The position numbers were made by a program, and so were the translations under genes. A stretch of 52,863 bases of DNA from assembly GCA_024640505.1 (NCBI GenBank), contig JAHEEV010000019.1, positions 1 to 52,863 of the forward strand. Direction: 5' to 3'. This document shows, one piece after another, positions 19,179-27,210 of the stretch. The DNA comes from Halieaceae bacterium (GTDB lineage: Bacteria; Pseudomonadota; Gammaproteobacteria; Pseudomonadales; Halieaceae). Positions within the stretch are counted from its first letter, which is position 1; the number at the start of each line of letters is the position of its first letter. The notes under the pieces were generated by a model, which ran no database searches, was not told the DNA's origin, and saw nothing but the letters and a program-made list of their open reading frames with translations.

Positions 19179-20279
19179 ATGACCACACCCTGGCAGCGTT
19201 ACCAGGCAGACCTGCAGCGTGAAGGGTTCTCCCACGATCCCGCCCAGGAGCGGGCAGTCTTGCTGTTACAGGACCTGTATGATCGGCTGCTGGCCAGGCG
19301 GCTAGAGCAGCGCGGAGGCATTGTCGGCTGGCTGCGCAGCCTGCGTGGCGACACGATAGAGCCTGAAACCGGGCTGTACCTCTGGGGCGGGGTGGGTCGG
19401 GGCAAGACCTATCTGGTCGATTCCTTTCACGACTGCCTGCCCTTCGGGCAGAAGATGCGAGTTCACTTCCACCGTTTCATGCAGCGGGTGCATGCAGAAC
19501 TGACCGAGCTGGAGGGTCAGAAAAATCCCCTGGAGATCGTCGCCGACCGGTTGGCGGATGAAGCCATTGTCGTCTGCTTCGACGAGTTTTTTGTCACCGA
19601 TATCGGTGATGCGATGATTCTCGGCGGGCTGATGGAGGCGCTTTTCGCTCGCGGCGTTACGCTGGTCGCCACGTCCAATATCGAGCCGGCCCGTCTTTAC
19701 GAGAATGGCCTCCAGCGTCAGCGATTCCTGCCCGCCATCGCCCTGGTCGAGAAATACACGCAGGTGGTCAATGTTGATGCCGGCGTGGACTACCGGTTGC
19801 GCACACTGCAGCAGGCCGAGTTGTATCACTATCCCCTCGATGCAGCCGCAGATGAGAGCCTGCGCAACAGTTTCGAGCGCCTGGCCCCGGAATCGGGTAA
19901 ACACTGGGAGCGACTCGAGATCAACGGCCGCTACCTGACCTGCCGCTGCCTGGCTGACGACGTTGCCTGGTTCGATTTCGGGGAGCTCTGCGACGGGCCG
20001 CGTTCCCAGAACGATTACATCGAACTGGCTCGGATTTTTCACGCCGTGCTGTTGTCCGGGGTGCCGCGCTTCAACGCGGACCTGGACGACCAGGCCCGCC
20101 GGTTTATCAATCTGGTGGACGAATTTTATGACCGCAATGTCAAAATGGTGATCACCGCCCAGGTGCCGCTGCTCGATCTCTACGCCGGCGGGCGGCTGGA
20201 GTTCGAGTTCCAGCGCACGATTTCGCGGATGCAGGAGATGCAGTCCTACGACTACCTGGCCCGGGAGCACAAGCCCTGA
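19179..20279 (+). CDS. zapE: Cell division ATPase ZapE (AFG1-like)
   Basis: A 366-residue AAA-type ATPase. Walker A GGVGRGKT is at about 69-76, Walker B VVCFDEFFVTDI at about 127-138, and a sensor-like motif TLVATSNIEPARLYENGLQR follows. In E. coli ZapE binds FtsZ and affects Z-ring constriction under some conditions. The ribosome site before the ATG is weak. It is followed by a 380-bp gene-free stretch that holds two hairpin elements and the rplM promoter. Confidence 0.95.
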   Translation: MTTPWQRYQADLQREGFSHDPAQERAVLLLQDLYDRLLARRLEQRGGIVGWLRSLRGDTIEPETGLYLWGGVGRGKTYLVDSFHDCLPFGQKMRVHFHRFMQRVHAELTELEGQKNPLEIVADRLADEAIVVCFDEFFVTDIGDAMILGGLMEALFARGVTLVATSNIEPARLYENGLQRQRFLPAIALVEKYTQVVNVDAGVDYRLRTLQQAELYHYPLDAAADESLRNSFERLAPESGKHWERLEINGRYLTCRCLADDVAWFDFGELCDGPRSQNDYIELARIFHAVLLSGVPRFNADLDDQARRFINLVDEFYDRNVKMVITAQVPLLDLYAGGRLEFEFQRTISRMQEMQSYDYLAREHKP

Positions 20280-20313
20280 GCGAGTTCTGGTGCCTGGTGC
20301 AGCATCGGTTTGG

Positions 20314-20383
20314 GCCCCCGTGGCGTAAAAGCCTGCTCGCTCAGGGAAGTTCATTCGCTCGCAGGCTTTTCCCCCACGGGGGC
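20314..20383 (+). repeat. Constant-loop/variable-stem hairpin A
   Basis: Arms of 23 bp (20314-20336 and 20361-20383, two mismatches) enclose a 24-nt loop at 20337-20360. The loop contains AAGTTCATTCGCT, preceded by TCGCTCAG, and matches the loops of elements B, C and D. The stem sequence is unlike theirs. No T-run follows, so it is not a classical terminator. It lies 34 bp after zapE. Confidence 0.85.
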
Positions 20384-20437
20384 TCGGTTCCGGGGTTGGT
20401 TTCCCGACCATCCTGTGGTGGATTGAGCGCGGAACGA

Positions 20438-20510
20438 GGCGCACGGCAGGGGCGAGGCCCCGCGGTGAATGAACTTCTGAACAAGCGGGGCCTCGCCCCT
20501 GCCGTGCGCC
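20438..20510 (-). repeat. Constant-loop/variable-stem hairpin B
   Basis: Perfectly complementary 26-bp arms (20438-20463 and 20485-20510) enclose a 21-nt loop at 20464-20484. Read on the minus strand the loop contains TTCAGAAGTTCATTC, the same core as A and C, so B faces opposite to A. The stem is GC-rich and different from the other three. The 54 bp between A and B also carry a short inverted repeat (CGGTTCCG near 20385, CGGAACGA near 20430). Confidence 0.88.
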
Positions 20511-20589
20511 GCTGGCCCGGACCAACCCCAAACAAATCGGGCGCCGTCGGGCCGGCCCACAAGCCGGTGAATTTTAATTATTTTTCGGC

Positions 20590-20618
20590 TTGAAAAGGGC
20601 TAGTCCATTGAGTAGTAT
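20590..20618 (+). promoter_or_regulatory. Promoter of rplM-rpsI
   Basis: TTGAAA (20590-20595), a 17-bp spacer and TAGTAT (20613-20618) form a good sigma-70 match. Transcription would start near 20625, about 35 bp before rplM. Confidence 0.7.
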
Positions 20619-20659
20619 TCGCGCTCTCGAAATTGGAGCCCTCCAAGAGGCTGTTATTC

Positions 20660-21088
20660 ATGAAAACTTATAGCGCCAAAGCAGGTGAAGTGACCCGCGA
20701 CTGGTTCGTGGTAGACGCTGCCGACAAGACCCTGGGTCGCCTGGCAAGCGAGATCGCGCACCGCCTGCGTGGCAAGCACAAGCCCGAGTTCACGCCCCAT
20801 GTAGACACCGGGGATTACATCGTGGTGATTAACGCCGAGAAAGTACGCGTGACCGGCGCCAAGGCTACGGACAAGATGTATCACCGTCACACCGGTTACC
20901 CCGGCGGCCTGAAATCCATTTCCTTCGAGAAGCTGGTGGAAAAGGCCCCAGAACGGGTCATCCAGAGCGCAGTCAAGGGCATGCTGCCGCGCAACCCGCT
21001 GGGCCGCGCCATGTTCAAGAAACTGAAAGTTTACGCGGGTAGCGAGCATCCCCATGCCGCGCAGCAGCCCCAAGCACTGAACATTTAA
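20660..21088 (+). CDS. rplM: 50S ribosomal protein L13
   Basis: A 142-residue L13, the same length as in E. coli, with the family blocks [29 protein letters not shown]-like [18 protein letters not shown], and [21 protein letters not shown] chose the ATG at 20660 (MKTYSAKAG), matching the universal N-terminus; an in-frame start 27 bp upstream would add nine unconserved residues. It is co-transcribed with rpsI, 13 bp downstream. Confidence 0.98.
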   Translation: MKTYSAKAGEVTRDWFVVDAADKTLGRLASEIAHRLRGKHKPEFTPHVDTGDYIVVINAEKVRVTGAKATDKMYHRHTGYPGGLKSISFEKLVEKAPERVIQSAVKGMLPRNPLGRAMFKKLKVYAGSEHPHAAQQPQALNI

Positions 21089-21101
21089 CGGACGTCAATT
21101 T

Positions 21102-21494
21102 ATGTCAGCTACCCAGTATTACGGAACCGGACGTCGCAAGACGTCAACTGCCCGAGTCTACCTGCGCAGCGGGGACGGCAGCATCACAGTCAACAAGCGC
21201 CCGCTGGACCAGTATTTCGGGCGCGAAGTGGCCCGCATGATCGTGCGTCAGCCGCTGGAACTGGTTGATTTGAATGACAAATTTGACGTGAACGTAACCG
21301 TCCAGGGTGGAGGCAGTTTTGGCCAGGCCGGCGCCATCCGTCACGGGATCACCCGTGCCCTGATGGAGTACGACGAATCCCTGCGCGGCTCACTGCGCGG
21401 TGCCGGTTATGTGACCCGCGATGCCCGCGAGGTGGAGCGGAAGAAGGTGGGCCTGCGCAAGGCTCGCAAGCGCCCGCAGTACTCCAAGCGTTAA
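21102..21494 (+). CDS. rpsI: 30S ribosomal protein S9
   Basis: A 130-residue S9 with the typical start [18 protein letters not shown] and the conserved basic end [11 protein letters not shown], whose last residues reach the P-site tRNA. It forms a two-gene operon with rplM and is followed by an intrinsic terminator. Confidence 0.98.
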   Translation: MSATQYYGTGRRKTSTARVYLRSGDGSITVNKRPLDQYFGREVARMIVRQPLELVDLNDKFDVNVTVQGGGSFGQAGAIRHGITRALMEYDESLRGSLRGAGYVTRDAREVERKKVGLRKARKRPQYSKR

Positions 21495-21537
21495 GCTGGC
21501 GGGAGCACCGGTCTGCAGGGTGCTCGAAAGAACCAGA

Positions 21538-21576
21538 AACGCCCGGTTGCCACGGCCGCACCCGGGCGTTTTTTTT
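21538..21576 (+). terminator. Intrinsic terminator after rpsI
   Basis: A GC-rich stem (AACGCCCGG at 21538-21546 pairing with CCGGGCGTT at 21562-21570) with a 15-nt loop is followed at once by a run of T to 21576. It sits 44 bp past the rpsI stop. Confidence 0.85.
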
Positions 21577-21620
21577 GTCCTCGATACGCCCCGAACCCAT
21601 TGATCTGCGGGGAGGTTTCC

Positions 21621-21649
21621 TTGTGTCGGCGGGGCAAAGTCATTACTAT
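21621..21649 (+). promoter_or_regulatory. Putative promoter of the pet operon
   Basis: TTGTGT (21621-21626), a 17-bp spacer and TACTAT (21644-21649) lie about 78 bp before petA, after the rpsI terminator. Motif match only. Confidence 0.5.
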
Positions 21650-21726
21650 TTGCGGCATTTTGTGAAGTGTGGCGCCAGCGTCCATGGACGGGACGGTATC
21701 CAGCCACTTTACCTGGGGAGAAAAGC

Positions 21727-22323
21727 ATGAGTAACGATGGCGTGAACACCGGCAGGAGGCGGTTCCTGACGGCGGCCACCAGTGCCGTGGGTGTCGCCGG
21801 TGCAGTGGGAATTGCCGTGCCCTTCGTGGGGTCCTGGAATCCCTCTGCCAAGGCCAAGGCGGCCGGTGCACCGGTCAAGGCTGATATCAGCAAGCTGGAG
21901 CCCGGCCAGATGGTGGTGGTCGAGTGGCGCGGCAAGCCGGTCTACGTGGTGCACCGGACCGAGGCGCAGCTGGCGGACCTGCCCGGCCTCAACGACAAGC
22001 TCAAGGATCCTGATTCCGCCATCTCCAAACAGCCCGCTTACATCTCGGGCATCGACCGCTCCATCCGTCCGGAGATCCTGGTCATCGAGGGTCTCTGCAC
22101 CCACCTGGGCTGCGCGCCCAAGTTCCGCCCTGAAGTGGGCGCTGCCGACCTTGGCGGCAAGGACTGGCAGGGTGGTTTCTTCTGCCCCTGCCACGGCTCC
22201 AAATTCGACCTCTCCGGTCGCGTCTACGCGGGTGTTCCCGCCTCGGCGAATCTGGTAGTGCCCCCGTATTCGTACGAGGGTGACAATGTCCTGGTAATCG
22301 GCGTGGATTCGGAGGCTGCCTGA
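21727..22323 (+). CDS. petA: Ubiquinol-cytochrome c reductase Rieske iron-sulfur subunit
   Basis: A 198-residue Rieske protein of the bc1 complex. The N-terminus has a twin-arginine signal-anchor (GRRRFLTAATSAVGVAGAVG). The 2Fe-2S ligands are in CTHLGC (about 121-126) and CPCHGS (about 155-160). It passes electrons from ubiquinol to cytochrome c1. I chose the ATG at 21727, preceded by GGGGAGAA; the open frame upstream is unconserved. The TGA overlaps the petBC start. Confidence 0.97.
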   Translation: MSNDGVNTGRRRFLTAATSAVGVAGAVGIAVPFVGSWNPSAKAKAAGAPVKADISKLEPGQMVVVEWRGKPVYVVHRTEAQLADLPGLNDKLKDPDSAISKQPAYISGIDRSIRPEILVIEGLCTHLGCAPKFRPEVGAADLGGKDWQGGFFCPCHGSKFDLSGRVYAGVPASANLVVPPYSYEGDNVLVIGVDSEAA

Positions 22324-24362
22324 TGATCAATATGCTCGTTGGTTTACGCGATTGGGTCGATGCACGCCTGCCGATCGTTCGTGCGTGGGATACCCACATG
22401 GGCAAGTATTACGCGCCCAAGAATTTCAACTTCTGGTATTTCTTCGGGGTGCTTTCCCTGCTCGTGCTGGTCAATCAGTTGCTCACCGGCATCTGGCTGA
22501 CGATGAGCTACACGCCGAGCCAGGAGGACGCTTTTGCCTCGGTGGAATACATCATGCGGGACGTCGACTATGGCTGGATCCTGCGCTATATGCACTCCAC
22601 AGGCGCATCCGCGTTTTTCGTGGTGGTCTATCTGCACATGTTCCGCGCCCTCCTGTACGGGTCTTACAAGAAGCCGCGGGAACTGATCTGGATCTTCGGC
22701 ATGTTGATCTTCGTCATCCTGATGGCTGAAGCCTTCGTGGGTTATGTGCTGCCCTGGGGGCAGATGTCCTATTGGGGCGCCCAGGTGATCATCTCCCTCT
22801 TTGGCGCTATTCCCGTCGTCGGTGAAGACCTGGTGACCTGGATCCGGGGCGACTTCCTGATTTCGGGGGTCACGCTGAACCGCTTCTTCGCCCTGCATGT
22901 CGTGGCGCTCCCGATCGTCCTGCTGGCGCTCGTGGTGCTGCACCTGCTGGCGCTGCACGAGGTGGGTTCCAACAACCCCGACGGAGTGGATATCAAGAAA
23001 ACCAAGGACGAGAACGGCATTCCCCTGGACGGTGTGGCTTTCCACCCCTACTACACCGTGCATGACCTGCAGGCCATCGGCGTGTTCCTGTTCATCTTCT
23101 GTGGCGTGATCTTTTTTATGCCCGAAATGGGCGGTTACTTCCTGGAGTTTGCCAATTTCGAGGAGGCCAACCCGCTGAAGACCCCTGAGCACATCGCGCC
23201 GGTGTGGTACTTCACACCGTTTTATTCGGTGTTGCGCGCGGTACCGGACAAATTCTGGGGATTCGTGGCCTTTGCGGCCTCGGTGGCGATACCTTTCCTG
23301 CTGCCCTGGCTGGACCGCAGCCCGGTGAAGTCCTGGCGTTACCGGGGCAACATCACCAAGGTGATGCTGGTACTCTTCGTGGCGTCCTTCCTGATCCTGG
23401 GCGTACTCGGGGTCAAGGCGCCCACGCCGGCGCGCACGGTGCTGGCGCAGATCTGCTCGATCATCTACTTCGCGTTCTTCCTGCTGATGCCTGTCTGGAC
23501 CTCCATCGACAGGACCAAGCCGGTGCCCGAGCGTGTCACCACGGATGGAGGCATCGGCTTCTGGGGCAGCATCGGAGGGCTGGTCCTGATCGGGATCCTG
23601 ACCATCCTGCCCCTCAAGGCAGTGGGAGCGGAGTCTGCATTCGACTGCGGCACCATTGCCTGCGATGAGTTTACCGCTGATCCCCACGACAAGGCCTCGC
23701 TGCAGCGTGGTGCCCGCTGGTACATGAACTACTGCATGGGCTGTCATTCCCTGCAGTACGCCCGTTACAACCGGGTCGCGCAAGATCTCGGGATACCCGA
23801 AGACCTGATGCAGGGCAACCTGATCTTCGATCCGGATGTGAAAGTAGGCTCCCTCATGCACAACGCCATGGACAAGGGCAACGCCAAGGTCTGGTTCGGC
23901 GCCACTCCGCCGGACCTCACACTGGTCTCCCGGGCGCGCCAGCCCGATTGGTTGTACACCTATCTGCGCACCTTCTACCGGGATGACAGCCGCCCCTACG
24001 GCGTCAACAACAAGGTTTTCAAGGATGTGGGCATGCCCCACGTCCTGCTCGAGCTGCAGGGGATGCAGGAGTGCGCTATGGGACCGGTCAAGGCCCATAA
24101 CGGCGGAGTCAAGCGCGACCCGCTGACCGGCGCCGACATCCTCGAGGAGCCCTGCGGCCAGTTCACGATTACCGAAGAGGGCAGCTTGACGCCCGAAGAG
24201 TTCGACACCGCGATGTATGATCTGGTCAACTTCATGGCCTATACGGCGGAGCCGATGGTCGCGGACCGGCACCGCATCGGCACGTTTACCCTGCTGTTCA
24301 TTGCCCTGTTTTTCGTGTTCGCCTGGTTGCTGAACCGCGAGTACTGGAAAGACGTGCACTGA
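22323..24362 (+). CDS. petBC: Fused cytochrome b / cytochrome c1 of the bc1 complex
   Basis: One uninterrupted 679-codon frame encodes both subunits. Residues 1-400 are cytochrome b: heme ligands in RYMHSTGAS and VVYLHMFRALLYG, then FALHVVALPIVLLALVVLH, and the Qo motif PEW-like region appears as PEHIAPVWYFTPFYSVLRA. After KPVPERVTTDGG comes a hydrophobic segment (IGGLVLIGILTILPLKAVGA) that looks like an internal signal peptide. Cytochrome c1 follows with heme site YCMGCHSLQYARYN (about 470), axial Met in KDVGMPHVL, and a C-terminal anchor (TFTLLFIALFFVFAWLLN). Such fusions (fbcH) are known in Bradyrhizobium, where the precursor is cleaved. Cleavage here is inferred. Confidence 0.95.
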   Translation: MINMLVGLRDWVDARLPIVRAWDTHMGKYYAPKNFNFWYFFGVLSLLVLVNQLLTGIWLTMSYTPSQEDAFASVEYIMRDVDYGWILRYMHSTGASAFFVVVYLHMFRALLYGSYKKPRELIWIFGMLIFVILMAEAFVGYVLPWGQMSYWGAQVIISLFGAIPVVGEDLVTWIRGDFLISGVTLNRFFALHVVALPIVLLALVVLHLLALHEVGSNNPDGVDIKKTKDENGIPLDGVAFHPYYTVHDLQAIGVFLFIFCGVIFFMPEMGGYFLEFANFEEANPLKTPEHIAPVWYFTPFYSVLRAVPDKFWGFVAFAASVAIPFLLPWLDRSPVKSWRYRGNITKVMLVLFVASFLILGVLGVKAPTPARTVLAQICSIIYFAFFLLMPVWTSIDRTKPVPERVTTDGGIGFWGSIGGLVLIGILTILPLKAVGAESAFDCGTIACDEFTADPHDKASLQRGARWYMNYCMGCHSLQYARYNRVAQDLGIPEDLMQGNLIFDPDVKVGSLMHNAMDKGNAKVWFGATPPDLTLVSRARQPDWLYTYLRTFYRDDSRPYGVNNKVFKDVGMPHVLLELQGMQECAMGPVKAHNGGVKRDPLTGADILEEPCGQFTITEEGSLTPEEFDTAMYDLVNFMAYTAEPMVADRHRIGTFTLLFIALFFVFAWLLNREYWKDVH

Positions 24363-24402
24363 TCGCCTGTAGCGTCGCTCCGGAGTTTCGGCAGCGAATG
24401 TA

Positions 24403-24426
24403 GCGGCGCGGGGGCTTCCGCGCTGC
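24403..24426 (+). terminator. Weak terminator-like hairpin after petBC
   Basis: A 9-bp stem (24403-24411 with 24418-24426, one G-U pair) and a 6-nt loop lie 41 bp after petBC. It is followed by TTACTTTTAAAG rather than a clean T-run, so attenuation or partial termination before sspA is possible. Confidence 0.4.
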
Positions 24427-24460
24427 CTTACTTTTAAAGAAATAATTGAGGGAATCCCTG

Positions 24461-25093
24461 ATGGGTGTTGTGGCAAAGCGGTCTTCCATGACCTTCTTCT
24501 CCGACAGTACGAGTCACTACAGTCACCGCGTGCGCATCGTGCTGGCGGAGAAAGGCGTCACCGTCGACCTGGTCGAAGTGGATAGCGCCCACCCGCCGGC
24601 GGAATTGGCCGAGCTGAATCCCTATAACAGCCTGCCCACGCTGGTAGACCGGGACCTGGTGCTGTACGAGTCCAAGGTGATGATGGAGTACCTCGATGAG
24701 CGCTTTCCCCATCCGCCACTGTTGCCGGTCTACCCGGTGGCGCGGGCCGAGAGCCGTCTCTATATTCACCGGATCGAAAAGGACTGGTGCTCGCTGGTAG
24801 ACGCTATTCTCAACACCCGCAGTGATAACGTGGTTAAGAAATCCACCAAGGAGTTGCGGGAGAGCATCATGGGCATCGCGCCCATTTTCGCGGAAAAGCC
24901 GTTCTTCATGAGCGATGAATTCACCCTGGTGGATTGTTGTATTGCCCCGGTGCTGTGGCGCCTGCCGTCTCTCGGCGTCGATATCCGCTCCGGCAAGCAG
25001 TCCAAGCCGCTGCTGGACTACATGGACCGACTCTTCAAGCGGGAGTCCTTCCAGGAGAGTCTTTCCGAGCAGGAGCGGGAGATGCGCCTTTAG
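24461..25093 (+). CDS. sspA: Stringent starvation protein A (GST-like)
   Basis: A 210-residue RNA-polymerase-associated protein with a glutathione-S-transferase fold. The family blocks are strong: [60 protein letters not shown] and [11 protein letters not shown] at the end. It helps survival in starvation and acts on promoters of stress genes in E. coli. I chose the ATG at 24461 ([14 protein letters not shown]). It is followed by sspB after 38 bp. Confidence 0.96.
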   Translation: MGVVAKRSSMTFFSDSTSHYSHRVRIVLAEKGVTVDLVEVDSAHPPAELAELNPYNSLPTLVDRDLVLYESKVMMEYLDERFPHPPLLPVYPVARAESRLYIHRIEKDWCSLVDAILNTRSDNVVKKSTKELRESIMGIAPIFAEKPFFMSDEFTLVDCCIAPVLWRLPSLGVDIRSGKQSKPLLDYMDRLFKRESFQESLSEQEREMRL

Positions 25094-25131
25094 GGCGCTC
25101 ACCCAGCCGTCCCGCGGCGGGAATGCCGACC

Positions 25132-25518
25132 ATGACGTCCAGTCGCCCCTACATCATGCGCGCTCTCTACGAGTGGATCGTTGACAACGACTGCACGCCC
25201 TACGTGCTGGTGGATGCCACCATCAGCGACGTCCTGGTGCCGGACCAGTACGTCAAGGATGGCCAGATCGTCCTCAACATCTCTCCCGGAGCGGTGGTAG
25301 ACCTCAACATTTCCAATGACGCCGTGTCCTTCAACGGCCGCTTTGGTGGCGTGGCGACGGATGTCTACGTTCCGGTCAATGCGGTAGTCGGTATCTATGC
25401 CCGCGAGAACGGGCAGGGGATGGTATTTGACCCGGAGGAAGCGTCCCCGCCACCGGACGATACCCCCCCGGAGCCCTCCAAGCCCGAGGGCCGGCCCTCT
25501 CTCAAGATCGTTAAATAG
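25132..25518 (+). CDS. sspB: ClpXP adaptor SspB
   Basis: A 128-residue adaptor that delivers ssrA-tagged proteins to ClpXP. The folded domain (about 5-105) has RPYIMRALYEWIVDNDCTPY, DGQIVLNISPGAV, FNGRFGG and VVGIYARENGQGMVF. A flexible Pro/Glu-rich linker leads to the ClpX-binding tail GRPSLKIVK. I chose the ATG at 25132; one at 25123 adds three residues. It is shorter than E. coli SspB because of the linker. Confidence 0.95.
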   Translation: MTSSRPYIMRALYEWIVDNDCTPYVLVDATISDVLVPDQYVKDGQIVLNISPGAVVDLNISNDAVSFNGRFGGVATDVYVPVNAVVGIYARENGQGMVFDPEEASPPPDDTPPEPSKPEGRPSLKIVK

Positions 25519-25619
25519 GCTTTTCTTTCGACGTTTCTGTCGGGTAGGGGCTGGATGGCCTTGCGAGGCCTGGCCCCACATCTGCGGCCCTGTGCCCTGC
25601 GGGTGTCAAAAAATCGCGT

Positions 25620-26192
25620 TCACCCAACGACTTCAAACAGCTTGACCACGCGCTGGACACCGGAGATACCGGCGGCCTTGTCGGTGATGCGCTGGGCCTC
25701 GTTGGCGGTCACCAGGCCCATCAGGTAGACCACGCCGTCCTCGGTGACGACCTTGACCCTGAGTCCTTCCGTATCGGGGGAGCCCAGCAGCCAGGATTTG
25801 ACCTTGGTGGTGATCCAGGTGTCGCTGGAGCGGGTCATGGCGGAACTGGGGGAGGCGATCTCCAGTTCATTGTAGATGCGCCGCACACCATCGACTTTGC
25901 GCACGACATCCGTGGCCCTGGACTTGAGCGCTTCGGTGGTGACCTGGCCCGCCAGCAGCACATAGCCATTGAAGCTGACGATCACCAGGTGGGTATCGTC
26001 GAAGGCCTCGTCGGCTGCGTGGATGTTTACCCTTGCCTTGGTTTCGATGCTTTCGTCCTCGATCTGCTGGGCCAGGGTGCGGTCGGTGGGTTCATCCTCG
26101 ATGGTATCCACTTCCATGGTGGCCAGCAGACTGCCGCAGCCGCCAAGGGATAGCAGTACAACGATGAGTAGGGCTAGGTGGTAACGCATCAT
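25620..26192 (-). CDS. dolP: Dual-BON outer-membrane lipoprotein DolP (YraP)
   Basis: A 190-residue lipoprotein: signal peptide with lipobox LSLGGC (Cys at about 19), then two BON domains (about 45-115 and 120-188) with NGYVLLAGQV and GVVYLMGLVT as matching cores. DolP supports outer-membrane integrity and associates with division sites and the BAM machinery in E. coli. It is last in lpoA-yraN-diaA-dolP, 3 bp after diaA, and converges with sspB across about 100 bp with no clear terminator. Confidence 0.95.
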   Translation of the reverse strand: MMRYHLALLIVVLLSLGGCGSLLATMEVDTIEDEPTDRTLAQQIEDESIETKARVNIHAADEAFDDTHLVIVSFNGYVLLAGQVTTEALKSRATDVVRKVDGVRRIYNELEIASPSSAMTRSSDTWITTKVKSWLLGSPDTEGLRVKVVTEDGVVYLMGLVTANEAQRITDKAAGISGVQRVVKLFEVVG

Positions 26193-26195
26193 TCT

Positions 26196-26795
26196 TCAAT
26201 CCTGGGTGTAGGGCCCGAACAGGCTCAGGTCGAGCAACTCACAGAGGCAGTTGATCACCAGGGCATGCATCTCGACGACATGCGGCCGTCGCTCCGAGTC
26301 CACCCGGATATCGATATCCTCGGCGCGAATCAGGGTCCCGAGTTGTGTGCCGCCGCTGTTGGACAGTGCGACCACCTCCATGTTCCGTTCATGGGCGGCC
26401 TGAACGGCCCGCAGCAGGCTGCTGTCAGCGCCGGCGCTGCTGATGCACAGCAATACATCCCCCGCCTGTCCGAAGGCGCGTAGTTGGCGGGAGAAGATAT
26501 CATTCGGACCCGCGGTGTTGCCGATAGCGGTCAGGGTCGCGCCGTCGCCCGTCAGGGCCAGGGCGGGGAGGGCGGGTCGGTCGTGCTCGAAGCGGCTCAG
26601 CAGGTTGCAGGTGAACAACTGGGCCAGGGCGGCGTCCGCCCCGTTGCCACAGGCGATAATCTTGCGGTCTTCCAGCAGGGCGCGGGTCATCATCTGGCTG
26701 GCACTCTCGATCGGGCCGGCCAGGTCGTCGGCGGAGAGCGCGATGGTCTCGATGGTGCTCTGGAAATGCCCGGCGATGGTCGCGTAGTAATCCAT
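26196..26795 (-). CDS. diaA: DnaA initiator-associating protein DiaA (SIS domain)
   Basis: A 199-residue phosphosugar-isomerase-like SIS protein. Motifs: KIIACGNGADAALAQLF, LTAIGNTAGPNDIF, VLLCISSAGADSSLLRAV and VALSNSGGTQLG. DiaA tetramers bind DnaA and help ordered initiation at oriC. The related GmhA (heptose isomerase) is an alternative, but position between yraN and dolP favours DiaA. Confidence 0.9.
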   Translation of the reverse strand: MDYYATIAGHFQSTIETIALSADDLAGPIESASQMMTRALLEDRKIIACGNGADAALAQLFTCNLLSRFEHDRPALPALALTGDGATLTAIGNTAGPNDIFSRQLRAFGQAGDVLLCISSAGADSSLLRAVQAAHERNMEVVALSNSGGTQLGTLIRAEDIDIRVDSERRPHVVEMHALVINCLCELLDLSLFGPYTQD

Positions 26796-26809
26796 TTAGT
26801 CCAGCTGCT

Positions 26810-27172
26810 TCAGGCGGTAAAGGCCCCGCGGATCCAGCGAATCCCGGGTTCGGCCCCGGATTGTGGCGGGTCGAAGGTGATTACGTCAAATCGGCAGGGC
26901 AGTTGCGCCAGTTCCGGGTGGGCACGCAGAAACAGTTGCGCGGTGCGCAACAGGCGCTGCTGCTTGCGCCGATCCACGGAAGCAGCGGCGCTGGCGAACC
27001 GCGGGTTGCTCCGCGCCCGCACCTCGACGAAGACCAGGTGCGCGCCGTCCCGGATAATGATGTCGATCTCGCCGGTCCTGCCACGGAAATTGCGCGCCAC
27101 CAGAGGCAGGCCGTGGTGCTCCTGCAGCCATCGGGCCGCCCGGCGCTCGTAGTCCTCACCCACCACTTTCAC
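26810..27172 (-). CDS. yraN: YraN family (UPF0102) endonuclease-like protein
   Basis: A 120-residue protein with a restriction-endonuclease-like core: GEDYERRAARWL at the start, then FRGRTGEIDIIIRDGAHLVFVEVR, where the E-x-D and E-V-R residues match the family's nuclease-like site. Its cellular role is not established. The start is GTG at 27172. It lies 38 bp after lpoA and 14 bp before diaA. Confidence 0.92.
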   Translation of the reverse strand: MKVVGEDYERRAARWLQEHHGLPLVARNFRGRTGEIDIIIRDGAHLVFVEVRARSNPRFASAAASVDRRKQQRLLRTAQLFLRAHPELAQLPCRFDVITFDPPQSGAEPGIRWIRGAFTA

Positions 27173-27210
27173 GATCGGCCAGCCTCTGTTCCCCGGGCAG
27201 GCCAGTCTAA

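Noticed and set aside
20314-20510. Hairpins A and B as intrinsic terminators of zapE
   Set aside because: Stems are long but no T-run follows on either strand, and the loop, not the stem, is conserved in the four copies.
22344-24476. A 710-codon open frame on the minus strand
   Set aside because: It is the antisense shadow of petBC and shows His/Gln/Gly-rich nonsense composition.
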